Source of the DNA: Paenochrobactrum pullorum
GTDB taxonomy: Bacteria > Pseudomonadota > Alphaproteobacteria > Rhizobiales > Rhizobiaceae
Reading direction: 5' to 3'
Length of the DNA stretch: 64,000 nucleotides
Assembly (NCBI RefSeq): GCF_041929845.1
Contig: NZ_JBHEEH010000004.1
Span: forward strand, 124,001 to 188,000
Every line of letters begins with the position of its first letter. Position 1 is the first letter of the stretch. This document shows positions 53,535 to 62,218 of the stretch, one piece after another. The translations under genes and the position numbers were made by a program. The notes beneath the pieces are model-generated. The model ran no database searches. It was not told the origin of the DNA and saw nothing but the letters and a program-made list of their open reading frames with translations.

Positions 53535-55175
53535 ATGGTATCCGCACTTAAAACAGGATTGGTTCGCAACACGATTATTGCGCTGAGCCTGACAGCTCTG
53601 GCTCTGCCATTTGATATTGCATTCAATCAGGCTGTGGCGCAGTCGACGGCTGCGGAACTTCACGCCAAAGGTAAAGGCCCTGCATCGGTTGCCGATCTTG
53701 CTGAAGGCTTGATTGACGCCGTGGTTAATATTTCCACGTCGCAGACGATTAAAGGTGAGGGCGACGGTGTTATTCAGGTGCCGGATGTACCGGAAGGTTC
53801 ACCATTTCAGGAATTCTTCGACGATTATTTCAAGAAAAAAGATCAGAATGGCGGTGATGAGCGATCCGGCAAAGTGCAGTCATTGGGCTCCGGCTTTGTC
53901 GTCGATGCGGATAAAGGTTTTATCGTTACCAACAATCACGTGATTGCGGATGCCGATGAAATCATCGTCAATTTCAATGATGGCAGCAAATTGAAAGCTG
54001 AGCTTGTCGGCACCGATACTAAAACCGATATTGCCCTTTTGAAAGTGGATCCGAAGAAACGCAAGCTGGTTGCGGTACAATTGGGGCATTCGGAAACTGC
54101 CCGCATTGGTGATTGGGTGATGGCTATTGGTAACCCGTTCGGCCTTGGCGGTACGGTGACGGTTGGCATTATTTCGGCGCGAAAACGCGACATTAATTCC
54201 GGCCCTTATGATAGTTTTATCCAAACCGATGCAGCGATCAACCGTGGTAATTCCGGTGGCCCACTTTTTGATATGGATGGCAATGTCATCGGGATCAATA
54301 CGGCGATTATTTCGCCATCCGGTGGTTCGATTGGTATCGGCTTTGCAATTCCATCAGAAATTGCGGCTAGCGTTTTAGATCAGCTGAAAGAGTTTGGCGA
54401 AGTGCGCCGTGGTTGGCTTGGTGTGCGTATCCAGCCTATCAGCGATGATATGCTGGAAAGCCTCAGTCTTAAAGAAGTGAAAGGCGCACTGGTTGCCGGT
54501 CTGATTGATGATGCCGAGGTTGACAACAAAGCGCTGAAAGCCGGTGACGTGATCTTAAGTTTTGATGGCAAGGCGGTAGAGGCCGCTCGCGACCTGCCGC
54601 GTCTTGTGGCGGAAAGTGCCGTTGATGATGTGGTTGATATTGTCATCCAGCGTGATGGCAAAGAGCAGACAGTTAAAGTGAAGCTTGGCCGTATGGTCGA
54701 GAGTGACAAGGCATCTTCTTCCGTGGATGAGGAAGATGAAGAGATGATGGATGGTGACGAGCTGGAAACAGAAGATCAGGCGCCGCCGCCAGCGCTTGCA
54801 CCATCACAAGAAGATGCTGAGACAAGTGGTGATAAGGTAATTGATCCGACGAAGCCTGAAGCGCCCGCTGCGCCTGCCATAAACGTTTTGGGTATGAAGC
54901 TTGGTATGTTGGATGATGATATGCGCGGCATCTATGGTATTGATGATGAGGTGGAGGGCGTTGTGGTGCAGGATGTGGTACCAAATTCAGCGGCTGCCAC
55001 AAAGCGTATTGAAGCCGGTGAAGTTATTGTCGATATCGGGCAGGAAGTGATGAAAACCCCGCAAGATGTGAAAAAGCGCATTGAAGCGTTGCAACGTCAG
55101 GGGCGTAAAAATGCTTTGATTATGCTCGCCTCACGCAGTGGCGAATTGCGTTTTGTGACCATCCGTATCGATTAA
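53535..55175 (+). CDS. degP: DegP/Do family periplasmic serine endoprotease
   Basis: A 546-residue secreted HtrA protease and chaperone. A signal peptide covers about residues 1-40 (cleavage near AVAQS). The trypsin-like domain has the triad His in IVTNNHVIADAD, Asp in TKTDIALLKV and Ser in RGNSGGPLFD. PDZ1 starts at RRGWLGVRIQPISDDMLE, and PDZ2 covers the last 90 residues (GVVVQDVVPNSAAATKRIEA). An acidic, Pro/Ala-rich linker of about 50 residues sits between the PDZ domains. ATG 53535 follows GGAGCAGGG; TTG 53520 is less likely. It degrades misfolded envelope proteins, and it follows hflKC. Confidence 0.95.
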   Translation: MVSALKTGLVRNTIIALSLTALALPFDIAFNQAVAQSTAAELHAKGKGPASVADLAEGLIDAVVNISTSQTIKGEGDGVIQVPDVPEGSPFQEFFDDYFKKKDQNGGDERSGKVQSLGSGFVVDADKGFIVTNNHVIADADEIIVNFNDGSKLKAELVGTDTKTDIALLKVDPKKRKLVAVQLGHSETARIGDWVMAIGNPFGLGGTVTVGIISARKRDINSGPYDSFIQTDAAINRGNSGGPLFDMDGNVIGINTAIISPSGGSIGIGFAIPSEIAASVLDQLKEFGEVRRGWLGVRIQPISDDMLESLSLKEVKGALVAGLIDDAEVDNKALKAGDVILSFDGKAVEAARDLPRLVAESAVDDVVDIVIQRDGKEQTVKVKLGRMVESDKASSSVDEEDEEMMDGDELETEDQAPPPALAPSQEDAETSGDKVIDPTKPEAPAAPAINVLGMKLGMLDDDMRGIYGIDDEVEGVVVQDVVPNSAAATKRIEAGEVIVDIGQEVMKTPQDVKKRIEALQRQGRKNALIMLASRSGELRFVTIRID

Positions 55176-55191
55176 TTGCATCAGATTATAC

Positions 55192-55233
55192 AAAAAAGCC
55201 GCCGAAACGATCAAGGTTTCCGGCGGCTTTTTT
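55192..55233. terminator. Bidirectional terminator after degP
   Basis: An A-run/T-run hairpin with core AAAAAAGCCGCCG and CGGCGGCTTTTTT, plus inner GAAAC/GGTTTC with one bulge, lies 17 bases past the degP stop. It can also serve the convergent GNAT gene, which ends at 55261. Confidence 0.9.
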
Positions 55234-55260
55234 ATTGTTTTTACAGTGCGTTAAACGTGA

Positions 55261-55836
55261 TTACTCAGAATGTGATTCACGTTTTTGCAAGAATTCATCG
55301 CGGCTCATCACATAGGTGACATGGGGCTGCAACTGCGGATAGTTGTCACTGACATTAGGATGAGAGAAATCACGTGTCTGGTCATAATTCATGCCGATAC
55401 GTTTCATCACTGCGGTGGAACGCTCATTATTATGAACGGCAAATGAGACGATCTCGTCTAAGTTTTTTTCCATAAAGCCATATTCGAGCAGCGCATTTGC
55501 AGCTTCACTGACATAGCCTTTGCCCCATGTTTCAGGGATCAGACGCCAGCCGATTTCTACGGTACCATCTTTAAAAAATGGCTCCATATGTGTTTCGGCA
55601 AGCCCGCAAAACCCGATGCATTCGCCATTGTCTTTTCGCTCTAATGCGTAAAAGCCGTAGCCAGTATCGACAATCATTTTATAGAAGCGATCATAGAGCT
55701 GGTCAGATTCTTCACGATTGCGACGGAAAGGGAAAAACTCCATGATTTGATCATCGTGGTTGAGACGATGCATCAATTCCCGGTCTTTTTCGCGCCAATT
55801 GCGGATAATCAGTCGTTCAGTTTCAAGGATAATCAT
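55261..55836 (-). CDS. GNAT family N-acetyltransferase (RimJ/RimL-like)
   Basis: A 191-residue acetyltransferase. Signatures are LETERLIIRNWREKDRELMH, GFCGLAETHMEPFFKDGTVE, GWRLIPETWGKGYVSEAANA (the CoA-binding site) and FAVHNNERSTAVMKRIGM. Members acetylate ribosomal or other protein N-termini, or small molecules; the target here is unknown. Its start overlaps the serB stop by 4 bases, so the two are co-translated. Confidence 0.9.
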   Translation of the reverse strand: MIILETERLIIRNWREKDRELMHRLNHDDQIMEFFPFRRNREESDQLYDRFYKMIVDTGYGFYALERKDNGECIGFCGLAETHMEPFFKDGTVEIGWRLIPETWGKGYVSEAANALLEYGFMEKNLDEIVSFAVHNNERSTAVMKRIGMNYDQTRDFSHPNVSDNYPQLQPHVTYVMSRDEFLQKRESHSE

Positions 55837-56732
55837 TTGACAAAATCCGTTTTTCGATAGCCCTGAATATAGAGAAGGGCGGTCAGGTCACCATAATTTA
55901 CAACCATCTCTGCTTGTGCGGCAACCGATGGTTTGGCGTGCAGTGCGACACCACTGCCGGCAAGCTGCAACATGCCAAGATCATTGGCACCATCGCCCAC
56001 AGCAATCGCTTCAGCCACGGAAATGCCAAGACGTGCGGAAATATCTTCCAAGCGCTCGACTTTGGCTTCACGACCTAAAATCGGATCGCTGACTTCACCC
56101 GTGAGGAGACCTTCATGGGTGAGCAATGTATTGGCACGGTGTTCATCAAAGCCGACCATCTCTGCAATTACATTAGTGAAGGCAGTAAAGCCGCCGGAGA
56201 CAAGTGCGGTATAAGCACCATGTTTTTTCATGGTGCGCACCAGTTCAGTGCCGCCCGGCATCAAGGTGATGCGATTGGCAATGACGTGATCAATCACGGA
56301 AAAGGAAAGACCTTTAAGAAGTGCCACGCGTTCACGCAAAGCTGGTTCAAAAGCAATTTCCCCATTCATGGCGCGTGCTGTGATACCTGCCACTTGATCG
56401 CGAAAACCGGCCTCTTCGGCCAGTTCGTCGATGCATTCCTGCTGGATCATGGTAGAATCCATATCTGCCAGCAGCAATTTCTTGCGTCTGGTTTCTTGTG
56501 GCTGCACAATAATATCGATTGGTTCGTCGCCGATTATAAGTGCTAGTTCACTTTTGGCTTGTTCAATGGTGATGTCTTTGGGTAAAGCCAGATCACAAGC
56601 AATGCCATCTGCCAGCCAGTAAAGACCGCTTGCCTTTACTGCTTCTGACGCTTTACTGCCGAGACTTGCGGTGAGAGCATGCACTTCAGGGTTGGAAATC
56701 AGAGTAGCAACAAGTGGCGCAGACGATGACAT
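55833..56732 (-). CDS. serB: Phosphoserine phosphatase
   Basis: A 299-residue HAD-family enzyme for the last step of serine synthesis. HAD motif I is LLADMDSTMIQQECIDELAE, motif II is ALVSGGFTAFTN, and motifs III-IV are VGDGANDLGMLQLAGSGVAL. About 80 N-terminal residues form a divergent ACT-like domain, common in SerB. It is divergent from miaA with only 15 bases between start codons, so the two promoters must lie inside each other's genes or leaders. Confidence 0.95.
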   Translation of the reverse strand: MSSSAPLVATLISNPEVHALTASLGSKASEAVKASGLYWLADGIACDLALPKDITIEQAKSELALIIGDEPIDIIVQPQETRRKKLLLADMDSTMIQQECIDELAEEAGFRDQVAGITARAMNGEIAFEPALRERVALLKGLSFSVIDHVIANRITLMPGGTELVRTMKKHGAYTALVSGGFTAFTNVIAEMVGFDEHRANTLLTHEGLLTGEVSDPILGREAKVERLEDISARLGISVAEAIAVGDGANDLGMLQLAGSGVALHAKPSVAAQAEMVVNYGDLTALLYIQGYRKTDFVK

Positions 56733-56747
56733 GGAGCAATACCTGTA

Positions 56748-57638
56748 ATGAGTGAAGCAGTTAAGAATGCTATTCTGATAGCCGGAGCAACCGCCAGCGG
56801 CAAGTCAGCTCTTGCACTCAAACTGGCAAAAGAACACGGTGGCTTCATTGTAAATACAGATTCCATGCAGGTCTATGATGTTTTGGATCGTTTGACTGCG
56901 CGGCCACCAGAAGAAGACTTGGCTGAAGCCCAGCATTATTTATATGGTCATGTGCCGCCATCGGTTACTTATTCAACCGGCAAATGGCTCGATGATGTGA
57001 AATCCTTGTTGGCGCGGCCGGAAAACCAAGGTCGGGTGCCGGTCTTTGTAGGCGGAACAGGACTTTATTTTCGCGCTCTTGTGGGTGGCTTGTCGCAAAT
57101 TCCTGATGTACCGGATGATATCCGTCAATATTGGCGCAGCCGGATGGAAGATGAGGGCGCAGAAAATCTGCACAAGATTCTATCCGAAATTGATCCGGAA
57201 ATGGCAGCAAGTCTGATGCCCGCCGATGGTCAACGCATTTTGCGTAGCCTCGAGATTATCAAAGCCACCGGAAAGTCATTGCTTTATTGGCAAAAGCAGA
57301 CAGGCCAAGCTTTGGTGGATGAAAAGGCGGCACAGAAATTTGTGGTCACACAGGAGCGTCCGGTTTTGCGCGAGCGGATTGCTGATCGCTTTGCTCTGAT
57401 GTGGGATGGTGGCGCCCAAGGTGAAGTCGCCAAGCTGATGGCCTTGCAGCTTGACCCGAGCTTGCCTGCCATGAAAGCGATTGGTGTACGCGAGATTGCT
57501 GACTATCAGGCTGGGTACTTGAGCCGCGAACGCGCGATTGAACTGGCGGTGACAGCTACGCGCCAATATGCCAAACGTCAAAGCACGTGGTTTCGCAATC
57601 AGTTGGATGAAAGCTGGAAGATTTACCGTCCTGATTGA
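56748..57638 (+). CDS. miaA: tRNA dimethylallyltransferase
   Basis: A 296-residue enzyme that prenylates A37 of tRNAs reading UNN codons. The P-loop is AGATASGKSALALKLA near residue 12. Other motifs are VNTDSMQVYDVLDRLTARPP, VFVGGTGLYFRALVGGLSQI, DGQRILRSLEI, AIGVREIADY and TRQYAKRQSTWFRNQ. The 3' end carries a 21-base tandem duplication that includes the last codons and the stop (see 57630-57671). The leader-peptide attenuator for ilvI follows. Confidence 0.96.
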   Translation: MSEAVKNAILIAGATASGKSALALKLAKEHGGFIVNTDSMQVYDVLDRLTARPPEEDLAEAQHYLYGHVPPSVTYSTGKWLDDVKSLLARPENQGRVPVFVGGTGLYFRALVGGLSQIPDVPDDIRQYWRSRMEDEGAENLHKILSEIDPEMAASLMPADGQRILRSLEIIKATGKSLLYWQKQTGQALVDEKAAQKFVVTQERPVLRERIADRFALMWDGGAQGEVAKLMALQLDPSLPAMKAIGVREIADYQAGYLSRERAIELAVTATRQYAKRQSTWFRNQLDESWKIYRPD

Positions 57639-57671
57639 TGAAAAAACGGGCCTGATTGATGAAAAGACGGG
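57630..57671 (+). repeat. 21-bp tandem duplication over the miaA stop codon
   Basis: Bases 57630-57650 are repeated at 57651-57671 with a single mismatch (A to G in the A run). The first copy holds the final codons and TGA of miaA. It looks like a recent slippage duplication. The protein is not affected because the first stop is used. The rest of 57639-57960 holds the ilv leader described separately. Confidence 0.8.
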
Positions 57672-57798
57672 TTTTTGCCGGTCGGATTGGAATGATGCAG
57701 CAAGATGTACGTAATTTTCATGCGAATTTTGCGATTTTTTTAATATTTATTTGAATTTATGCGTTGACCTTCGCAAAAGCCGTGATTACTGTTCACTC

Positions 57799-57852
57799 AT
57801 GAAAAAGTTTATTATTCTTGTGGTGGTAAGGCGCATGGGCAGGGTGGTGTAA
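57799..57852 (+). CDS. ilv leader peptide, attenuator type
   Basis: A 17-codon reading frame, MKKFIILVVVRRMGRVV, with 8 branched-chain residues (2 Ile, 1 Leu, 5 Val), six of them consecutive. It lies 109 bases before the acetolactate synthase gene and just before a terminator, as expected for a transcription attenuator that senses charged Ile/Leu/Val tRNA. There is no Shine-Dalgarno. A -35 TTGACC at 57764-57769 with a poor -10 (TACTGT, 57787-57792) predicts a start at the ATG itself, so the leader may be leaderless, as known for trpL of Sinorhizobium meliloti. The frame is too short for usual gene calling. Confidence 0.75.
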   Translation: MKKFIILVVVRRMGRVV

Positions 57853-57909
57853 CCATCCGGCGAAAGCTCCCATGCGCGAAAGACAGGCTCCCTAAAGGGA
57901 GCCTTTTTT
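57831..57909 (+). promoter_or_regulatory. ilvIH transcription attenuator
   Basis: Stem A:B pairs GCGCATGGG (57831-57839) with CCCATGCGC (57869-57877) and encloses a second stem, GGGTGG with CCATCC (57842-57847, 57853-57858). The terminator pairs GGCTCCC (57886-57892) with GGGAGCC (57897-57903), loop TAAA, then TTTTTT. GCTCCC is also present in arm B (57866-57871), so GGGAGC of the terminator can pair with B instead. A ribosome stalled on the Val codons would cover arm A and free B. The exact switching logic is inferred. Confidence 0.7.
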
Positions 57910-57960
57910 ATTATCAAAATACAACGGCAGATTAAGTGAACACAGACAGGAACTAAGGAA

Positions 57961-59766
57961 ATGACTGCAGGTAAACGCGAGGCGGGCACGGGTTCGACAG
58001 AACAACGGGAAATGACCGGAGCTGAAATGGTCATTCAGGCCATGATCGACCATGGTGTGGAACATATTTTCGGCTATCCCGGCGGTGCTGTCCTTCCTAT
58101 CTATGACGAGCTTTTCCAGCAGGATCAGGTGCAGCATATTCTGGTGCGTCACGAGCAGGGTGCCGGTCATGCGGCTGAAGGTTATGCGCGTTCTACCGGC
58201 AAGCTCGGCGTGATGCTGGTAACCTCCGGCCCTGGTGCCACCAATGCGGTGACCCCTTTGCAAGATGCTTTGATGGATTCCATCCCGCTGTTGTGCATTT
58301 CCGGTCAGGTGCCGACCTCATTGATCGGTACGGATGCGTTTCAGGAAGCTGATACCATCGGCATCACCCGTCCTTGCACCAAGCACAACTGGCTGGTGAA
58401 AGACGTCAACGACCTGTCTCGTATCCTGCATGAAGCTATCCATGTGGCGACTACGGGCCGTCCCGGGCCTGTTCTGGTTGATATTCCTAAAGATATTCAG
58501 TTCGCGACCGGTATCTACACACCACCACAAACTTCGCCGCGCACCAGTTATCGTCCGGTTTTAAACGGCGACACCCGTGATATCGCGCAAGCCGTGGAAA
58601 TGCTGTTGAAGGCGAAAAAGCCGGTCATCTACAGCGGTGGGGGTGTTATCAATTCCGGAGTTGCTGCTTCCAAGTTACTGCGCGAATTGGTCGAGCTTGG
58701 CAATTTCCCGATCACTTCAACGCTGATGGGTTTGGGTGCTTATCCGGCGTCGGGCGATAATTGGCTTGGCATGCTCGGTATGCATGGTACTTATGAAGCC
58801 AATATGACCATGCATGATTGTGATGTGATGCTGTGTGTTGGTGCGCGTTTTGATGACCGTATCACCGGACGTCTGGATGCTTTCTCGCCGTTTTCGAAGA
58901 AAATTCACATTGATATTGATGCGTCTTCCATCAATAAAACCGTTCGTGTTGATCTGCCGATCATCGGCGATGTCGCGCATGTTCTGGAAGATATGAACCG
59001 TCAGATTCGTGCGTCCTCCACAAGCCAAGACAAGAATGCGCTTGGCGGCTGGTGGGATCAAATTAAGCGTTGGCGTGCCCGTAACTCATTGGCATATAAG
59101 ACGAATAATGATGTTATTATGCCGCAATATGCGCTGGAACGTTTGAATGAGCTGACTAAAAAGCACAAAACATTTATCACCACTGAAGTTGGCCAGCATC
59201 AGATGTGGGCAGCGCAGTTTATCCATTTTGACGAGCCGAACCGCTGGATGACATCAGGTGGCTTGGGCACGATGGGCTATGGTCTGCCGGCAGCGTTAGG
59301 CGTGCAGATTGCCCATCCGGATGCCTTAGTGATTGATGTGGCCGGCGATGCGTCTATCCAGATGTGTATTCAGGAGATGTCTGCCGCCATTCAGCATGGT
59401 GCGCCGATCAAGATTTTTATTTTGAATAACCAATATATGGGTATGGTGCGTCAATGGCAGCAATTGCTGCATGGCAACCGTTTGTCTCATTCTTACACCG
59501 AAGCCATGCCTGATTTTGTTAAATTGGCAGAAGCTTATGGCGCGCATGGTATCCGTTGCGACAAGCCATCGAAACTGGATGCAGCCATTGAAGAAATGAT
59601 TGCCGTCAACAAGCCGGTGATCTTTGATTGCCGTGTGGCTAATCTAGCCAACTGTTTCCCGATGATTCCATCTGGTAAAGCGCATAATGAAATGCTTTTG
59701 CCGGATGAAGCAACGGATGAAGTTGTTGCCAATGCCATTGATGCTGAAGGTCGTTTGCTCGTTTGA
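57961..59766 (+). CDS. ilvI: Acetolactate synthase, large catalytic subunit
   Basis: A 601-residue ThDP enzyme that makes acetolactate or acetohydroxybutyrate, the first shared step of Val, Leu and Ile synthesis. Signatures are GYPGGAVLPIYDELFQQDQV, HEQGAGHAAEGYAR with the ThDP-activating Glu, and the ThDP motif VAGDASIQMCIQEMSAAIQ to LNNQYMGMVRQWQQ. The N-terminus (about 20 residues) is variable. It needs IlvH for full activity and valine feedback. It is controlled by the leader upstream. The small-subunit gene follows within about 20 bases. Confidence 0.96.
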   Translation: MTAGKREAGTGSTEQREMTGAEMVIQAMIDHGVEHIFGYPGGAVLPIYDELFQQDQVQHILVRHEQGAGHAAEGYARSTGKLGVMLVTSGPGATNAVTPLQDALMDSIPLLCISGQVPTSLIGTDAFQEADTIGITRPCTKHNWLVKDVNDLSRILHEAIHVATTGRPGPVLVDIPKDIQFATGIYTPPQTSPRTSYRPVLNGDTRDIAQAVEMLLKAKKPVIYSGGGVINSGVAASKLLRELVELGNFPITSTLMGLGAYPASGDNWLGMLGMHGTYEANMTMHDCDVMLCVGARFDDRITGRLDAFSPFSKKIHIDIDASSINKTVRVDLPIIGDVAHVLEDMNRQIRASSTSQDKNALGGWWDQIKRWRARNSLAYKTNNDVIMPQYALERLNELTKKHKTFITTEVGQHQMWAAQFIHFDEPNRWMTSGGLGTMGYGLPAALGVQIAHPDALVIDVAGDASIQMCIQEMSAAIQHGAPIKIFILNNQYMGMVRQWQQLLHGNRLSHSYTEAMPDFVKLAEAYGAHGIRCDKPSKLDAAIEEMIAVNKPVIFDCRVANLANCFPMIPSGKAHNEMLLPDEATDEVVANAIDAEGRLLV

Positions 59767-59783
59767 GCCGGAGGGAAGATATT

Positions 59784-60356
59784 ATGAATGCACAAAATCT
59801 AGCATCCGGTTCCGCATATTTCATTGCGACCGAAACACAGACACCAGAAACCCACACTTTGGCCGTTCTGGTTGATAATGAACCGGGCGTTCTTGCCCGC
59901 GTGATTGGTCTTTTCTCCGGTCGTGGCTATAATATTGAAAGCCTCACCGTGTCGGAAACCGAGCACGAACAGCATTTGTCGCGCATTACCATCGTGACAC
60001 GCGGCACACCGCATGTGCTCGATCAGATCCGTCATCAGCTGGAGCGTATTGTACCGGTTCACCGCGTGGTCGATTTGAGCCACCGCGCGATTGAGCTTGG
60101 CTATGATCGCCCGATCGAGCGTGAACTGGCACTGATTAAAGTGGCAGGCAAAGGTGAAGCACGCGCTGAAACCTTGCGTTTGACCGATGCGTTTAATGCA
60201 AAAATCGTTGATGCAACGACCGAGCATTTCATTGTGGAAATTACCGGCAAAACTGCCAAGGTGGATCAGTTTATTTCGCTGATGAAACCGCTCGGGCTGG
60301 TTGAGGTTTGCCGCACCGGTGTTTCTGCGATGAACCGCGGCCCGCAAGGCATGTAA
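59784..60356 (+). CDS. ilvH: Acetolactate synthase, small regulatory subunit
   Basis: A 190-residue protein with an N-terminal ACT domain (HTLAVLVDNEPGVLARVIGL, FSGRGYNIESL) that binds valine, followed by the C-terminal ALS_ss_C domain (RELALIKVAGKGEARAET, ITGKTAKVDQFISLMKPLGL, VCRTGVSAMNRG). The ATG at 59784 has the strong GGAGGGAAG site; the frame also opens at TTG 59763 overlapping the ilvI stop. It is the partner of IlvI. Confidence 0.95.
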   Translation: MNAQNLASGSAYFIATETQTPETHTLAVLVDNEPGVLARVIGLFSGRGYNIESLTVSETEHEQHLSRITIVTRGTPHVLDQIRHQLERIVPVHRVVDLSHRAIELGYDRPIERELALIKVAGKGEARAETLRLTDAFNAKIVDATTEHFIVEITGKTAKVDQFISLMKPLGLVEVCRTGVSAMNRGPQGM

Positions 60357-60432
60357 TTTTATATAAAAGGTGGCTGTATGTGCATGTTTCATGCAGTCAC
60401 CATTTTTGCGCCCGCGGGAGGGCATCAGCGCT

Positions 60433-61029
60433 ATGTCTGCTGAAATATTTTTGACCCTTGCAGTTTTTGCCTTTGCAACTTCAATCACACCCGGCCCAAA
60501 CAATCTGATGCTGCTGGCATCGGGCGTAAACTTTGGTTTTCGTCGCACGCTGCCGCATATGATCGGCATCGGTGTTGGCTTTTTCGTGCTGCTGATTGGT
60601 ATCGGTTTGGGGCTTGGCGCCTTGCTGGAAATGGTGCCGCCGCTTTATCTGGCGCTAAAATTTGCCGGTGGGGCTTATATGCTTTATCTGGCCTGGAAAA
60701 TTGCCACCTCCACGAGTGTTGGCGAAAGCAAAAAGGCGGATGGCAAGCCGATGAGCTTTTTGCAGGCGGCTGCTTTTCAATGGGTAAACCCGAAAGCATG
60801 GGTGATGGGTGTTACCGGCATTGCTACTTATGTCAGTCACGATAATTACTGGCTGTCACTATTGCTGGTGAGCGTAGTTTTTGCGCTGGTTAATTTTCCT
60901 AGCGTTTCCTTATGGGCGGGGTTTGGAACTTTGCTGCGTAATTGGCTTTCTGATCCGGTGAAGCTTAAAATTTTCAATATCGTGATGGCCCTGCTTTTAG
61001 TGGCCAGTCTTTGGCCGATGTTAAAATAA
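60433..61029 (+). CDS. LysE/RhtB family amino acid exporter
   Basis: A 198-residue inner-membrane exporter with six predicted helices. Signatures are FAFATSITPGPNNLMLLASG, FGFRRTLPHMIGIGVGF, LKFAGGAYMLYLAWKIA and FQWVNPKAWVMGVTGIATY. Family members export amino acids such as Lys, Thr, homoserine or branched-chain ones. Lying just after ilvIH, export of excess branched-chain residues is possible but unproven. ATG 60433 has GGGAGGGC upstream; the frame also opens 21 codons earlier. Confidence 0.9.
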   Translation: MSAEIFLTLAVFAFATSITPGPNNLMLLASGVNFGFRRTLPHMIGIGVGFFVLLIGIGLGLGALLEMVPPLYLALKFAGGAYMLYLAWKIATSTSVGESKKADGKPMSFLQAAAFQWVNPKAWVMGVTGIATYVSHDNYWLSLLLVSVVFALVNFPSVSLWAGFGTLLRNWLSDPVKLKIFNIVMALLLVASLWPMLK

Positions 61030-61088
61030 TCTTCACTCTTTGTTCCGGTTGGTCTTGCCCTTACGCGGCGAATCCTGTCTGAAGGGGT

Positions 61089-62216
61089 ATGCAGTTTTCA
61101 CCGGAACAAGATCAGGCTCTTCAGGAAGTCGAAAAATGGTTGAAAGCGGGTCGTAGCCCGATCTTTCGCCTGTTCGGCTATGCGGGGACTGGTAAGACAA
61201 CATTGGCGCGCTATTTTGCTGAACACGTCGACGGCGATGTTCAGTTCGCAGCCTTTACAGGTAAGGCCGCGCAGGTTTTGCGCAGCAAAGGTGCGAGCAA
61301 TGCCCGCACCCTTCATTCACTGATTTATCGCCCTAAAGGCGAAGAGGCGATTGAGGATGAAACAACGGGTAAAACATCCATTGCGCCGACCTTCTCATTG
61401 AACCGTCAAAGCCCTGTCGCCAAAGCCAGCATGATTGTTGTTGACGAATGCTCGATGGTTGATGAGCAATTGGGACGCGATTTGATGTCTTTCGGCACAC
61501 CGATTTTGGTGCTGGGTGATCCGGGTCAGCTGCCGCCGATTTCCGGTGGCGGCTTTTTCACCGAACATGAGCCGGATTATCTGCTGACTGAAATTCACCG
61601 GCAAGCGCGTGACAACCCAATCATCCAGATGGCGCTCGATGTGCGGGAAGGGCGTGATCTGGCTTATGGCGATTATGGCCGTGCACGGGTGATTTCTAAA
61701 TCACAAGTCGATCAGGCGGAAGTGCTGGCAGCCGATCAGGTATTGGTTGGTACCAACAGAACGCGCAAACGCTATAATCAGCGCCTGCGTGAGTTGAAAG
61801 GCTTCACAGCCGATTATCCGCAAGCGGGCGACAAGCTTGTCTGTTTACGCAATGATCCGGCCAAAGGCTTGCTCAATGGTTCATTGTGGAAGGTGATGAC
61901 TTCATCACGCGAGACCGTGAAGCCGGGCATTAATCTTTTGGTTTCGCCGGAAGATGACGAGCCGGGTCGCGGCGTTGCCAAGATCAAACTATTGAAAGCA
62001 CAATTTGAAGATCCGGATACGGAAATTCCTTGGAGCACCAAAAAGCGCTTTGATGATTTTGATTATGGCTATGCGCTTACTACCCATAAGGCGCAGGGTT
62101 CGCAGTGGAATAATGTGGTGCTGTTTGACGAAAGCTATGCCTTTCGCGATACGCGCGAGCGCTGGCTTTATACGGCCATCACCCGCGCGGCTGAACAGTT
62201 GATCATCGTCAAATAA
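61089..62216 (+). CDS. RecD-like ATP-dependent DNA helicase (AAA_30 / UvrD_C_2)
   Basis: A 375-residue superfamily 1B helicase, much shorter than RecD or RecD2. Motifs are Walker A FGYAGTGKTTLARYFAE near residue 31, FTGKAAQVLRSKGASNARTL, Walker B MIVVDECSMVD, LGDPGQLPPISGGGFF, LTEIHRQARDNPIIQMALDV and ALTTHKAQGSQWNNVVLFDE, then YTAITRAAEQLIIV. The core is complete with no extra N-terminal domain. No recB or recC is nearby. A stand-alone DNA-repair or phage-type helicase is likely; the exact role is unknown. Confidence 0.88.
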   Translation: MQFSPEQDQALQEVEKWLKAGRSPIFRLFGYAGTGKTTLARYFAEHVDGDVQFAAFTGKAAQVLRSKGASNARTLHSLIYRPKGEEAIEDETTGKTSIAPTFSLNRQSPVAKASMIVVDECSMVDEQLGRDLMSFGTPILVLGDPGQLPPISGGGFFTEHEPDYLLTEIHRQARDNPIIQMALDVREGRDLAYGDYGRARVISKSQVDQAEVLAADQVLVGTNRTRKRYNQRLRELKGFTADYPQAGDKLVCLRNDPAKGLLNGSLWKVMTSSRETVKPGINLLVSPEDDEPGRGVAKIKLLKAQFEDPDTEIPWSTKKRFDDFDYGYALTTHKAQGSQWNNVVLFDESYAFRDTRERWLYTAITRAAEQLIIVK

Positions 62217-62218
62217 GT

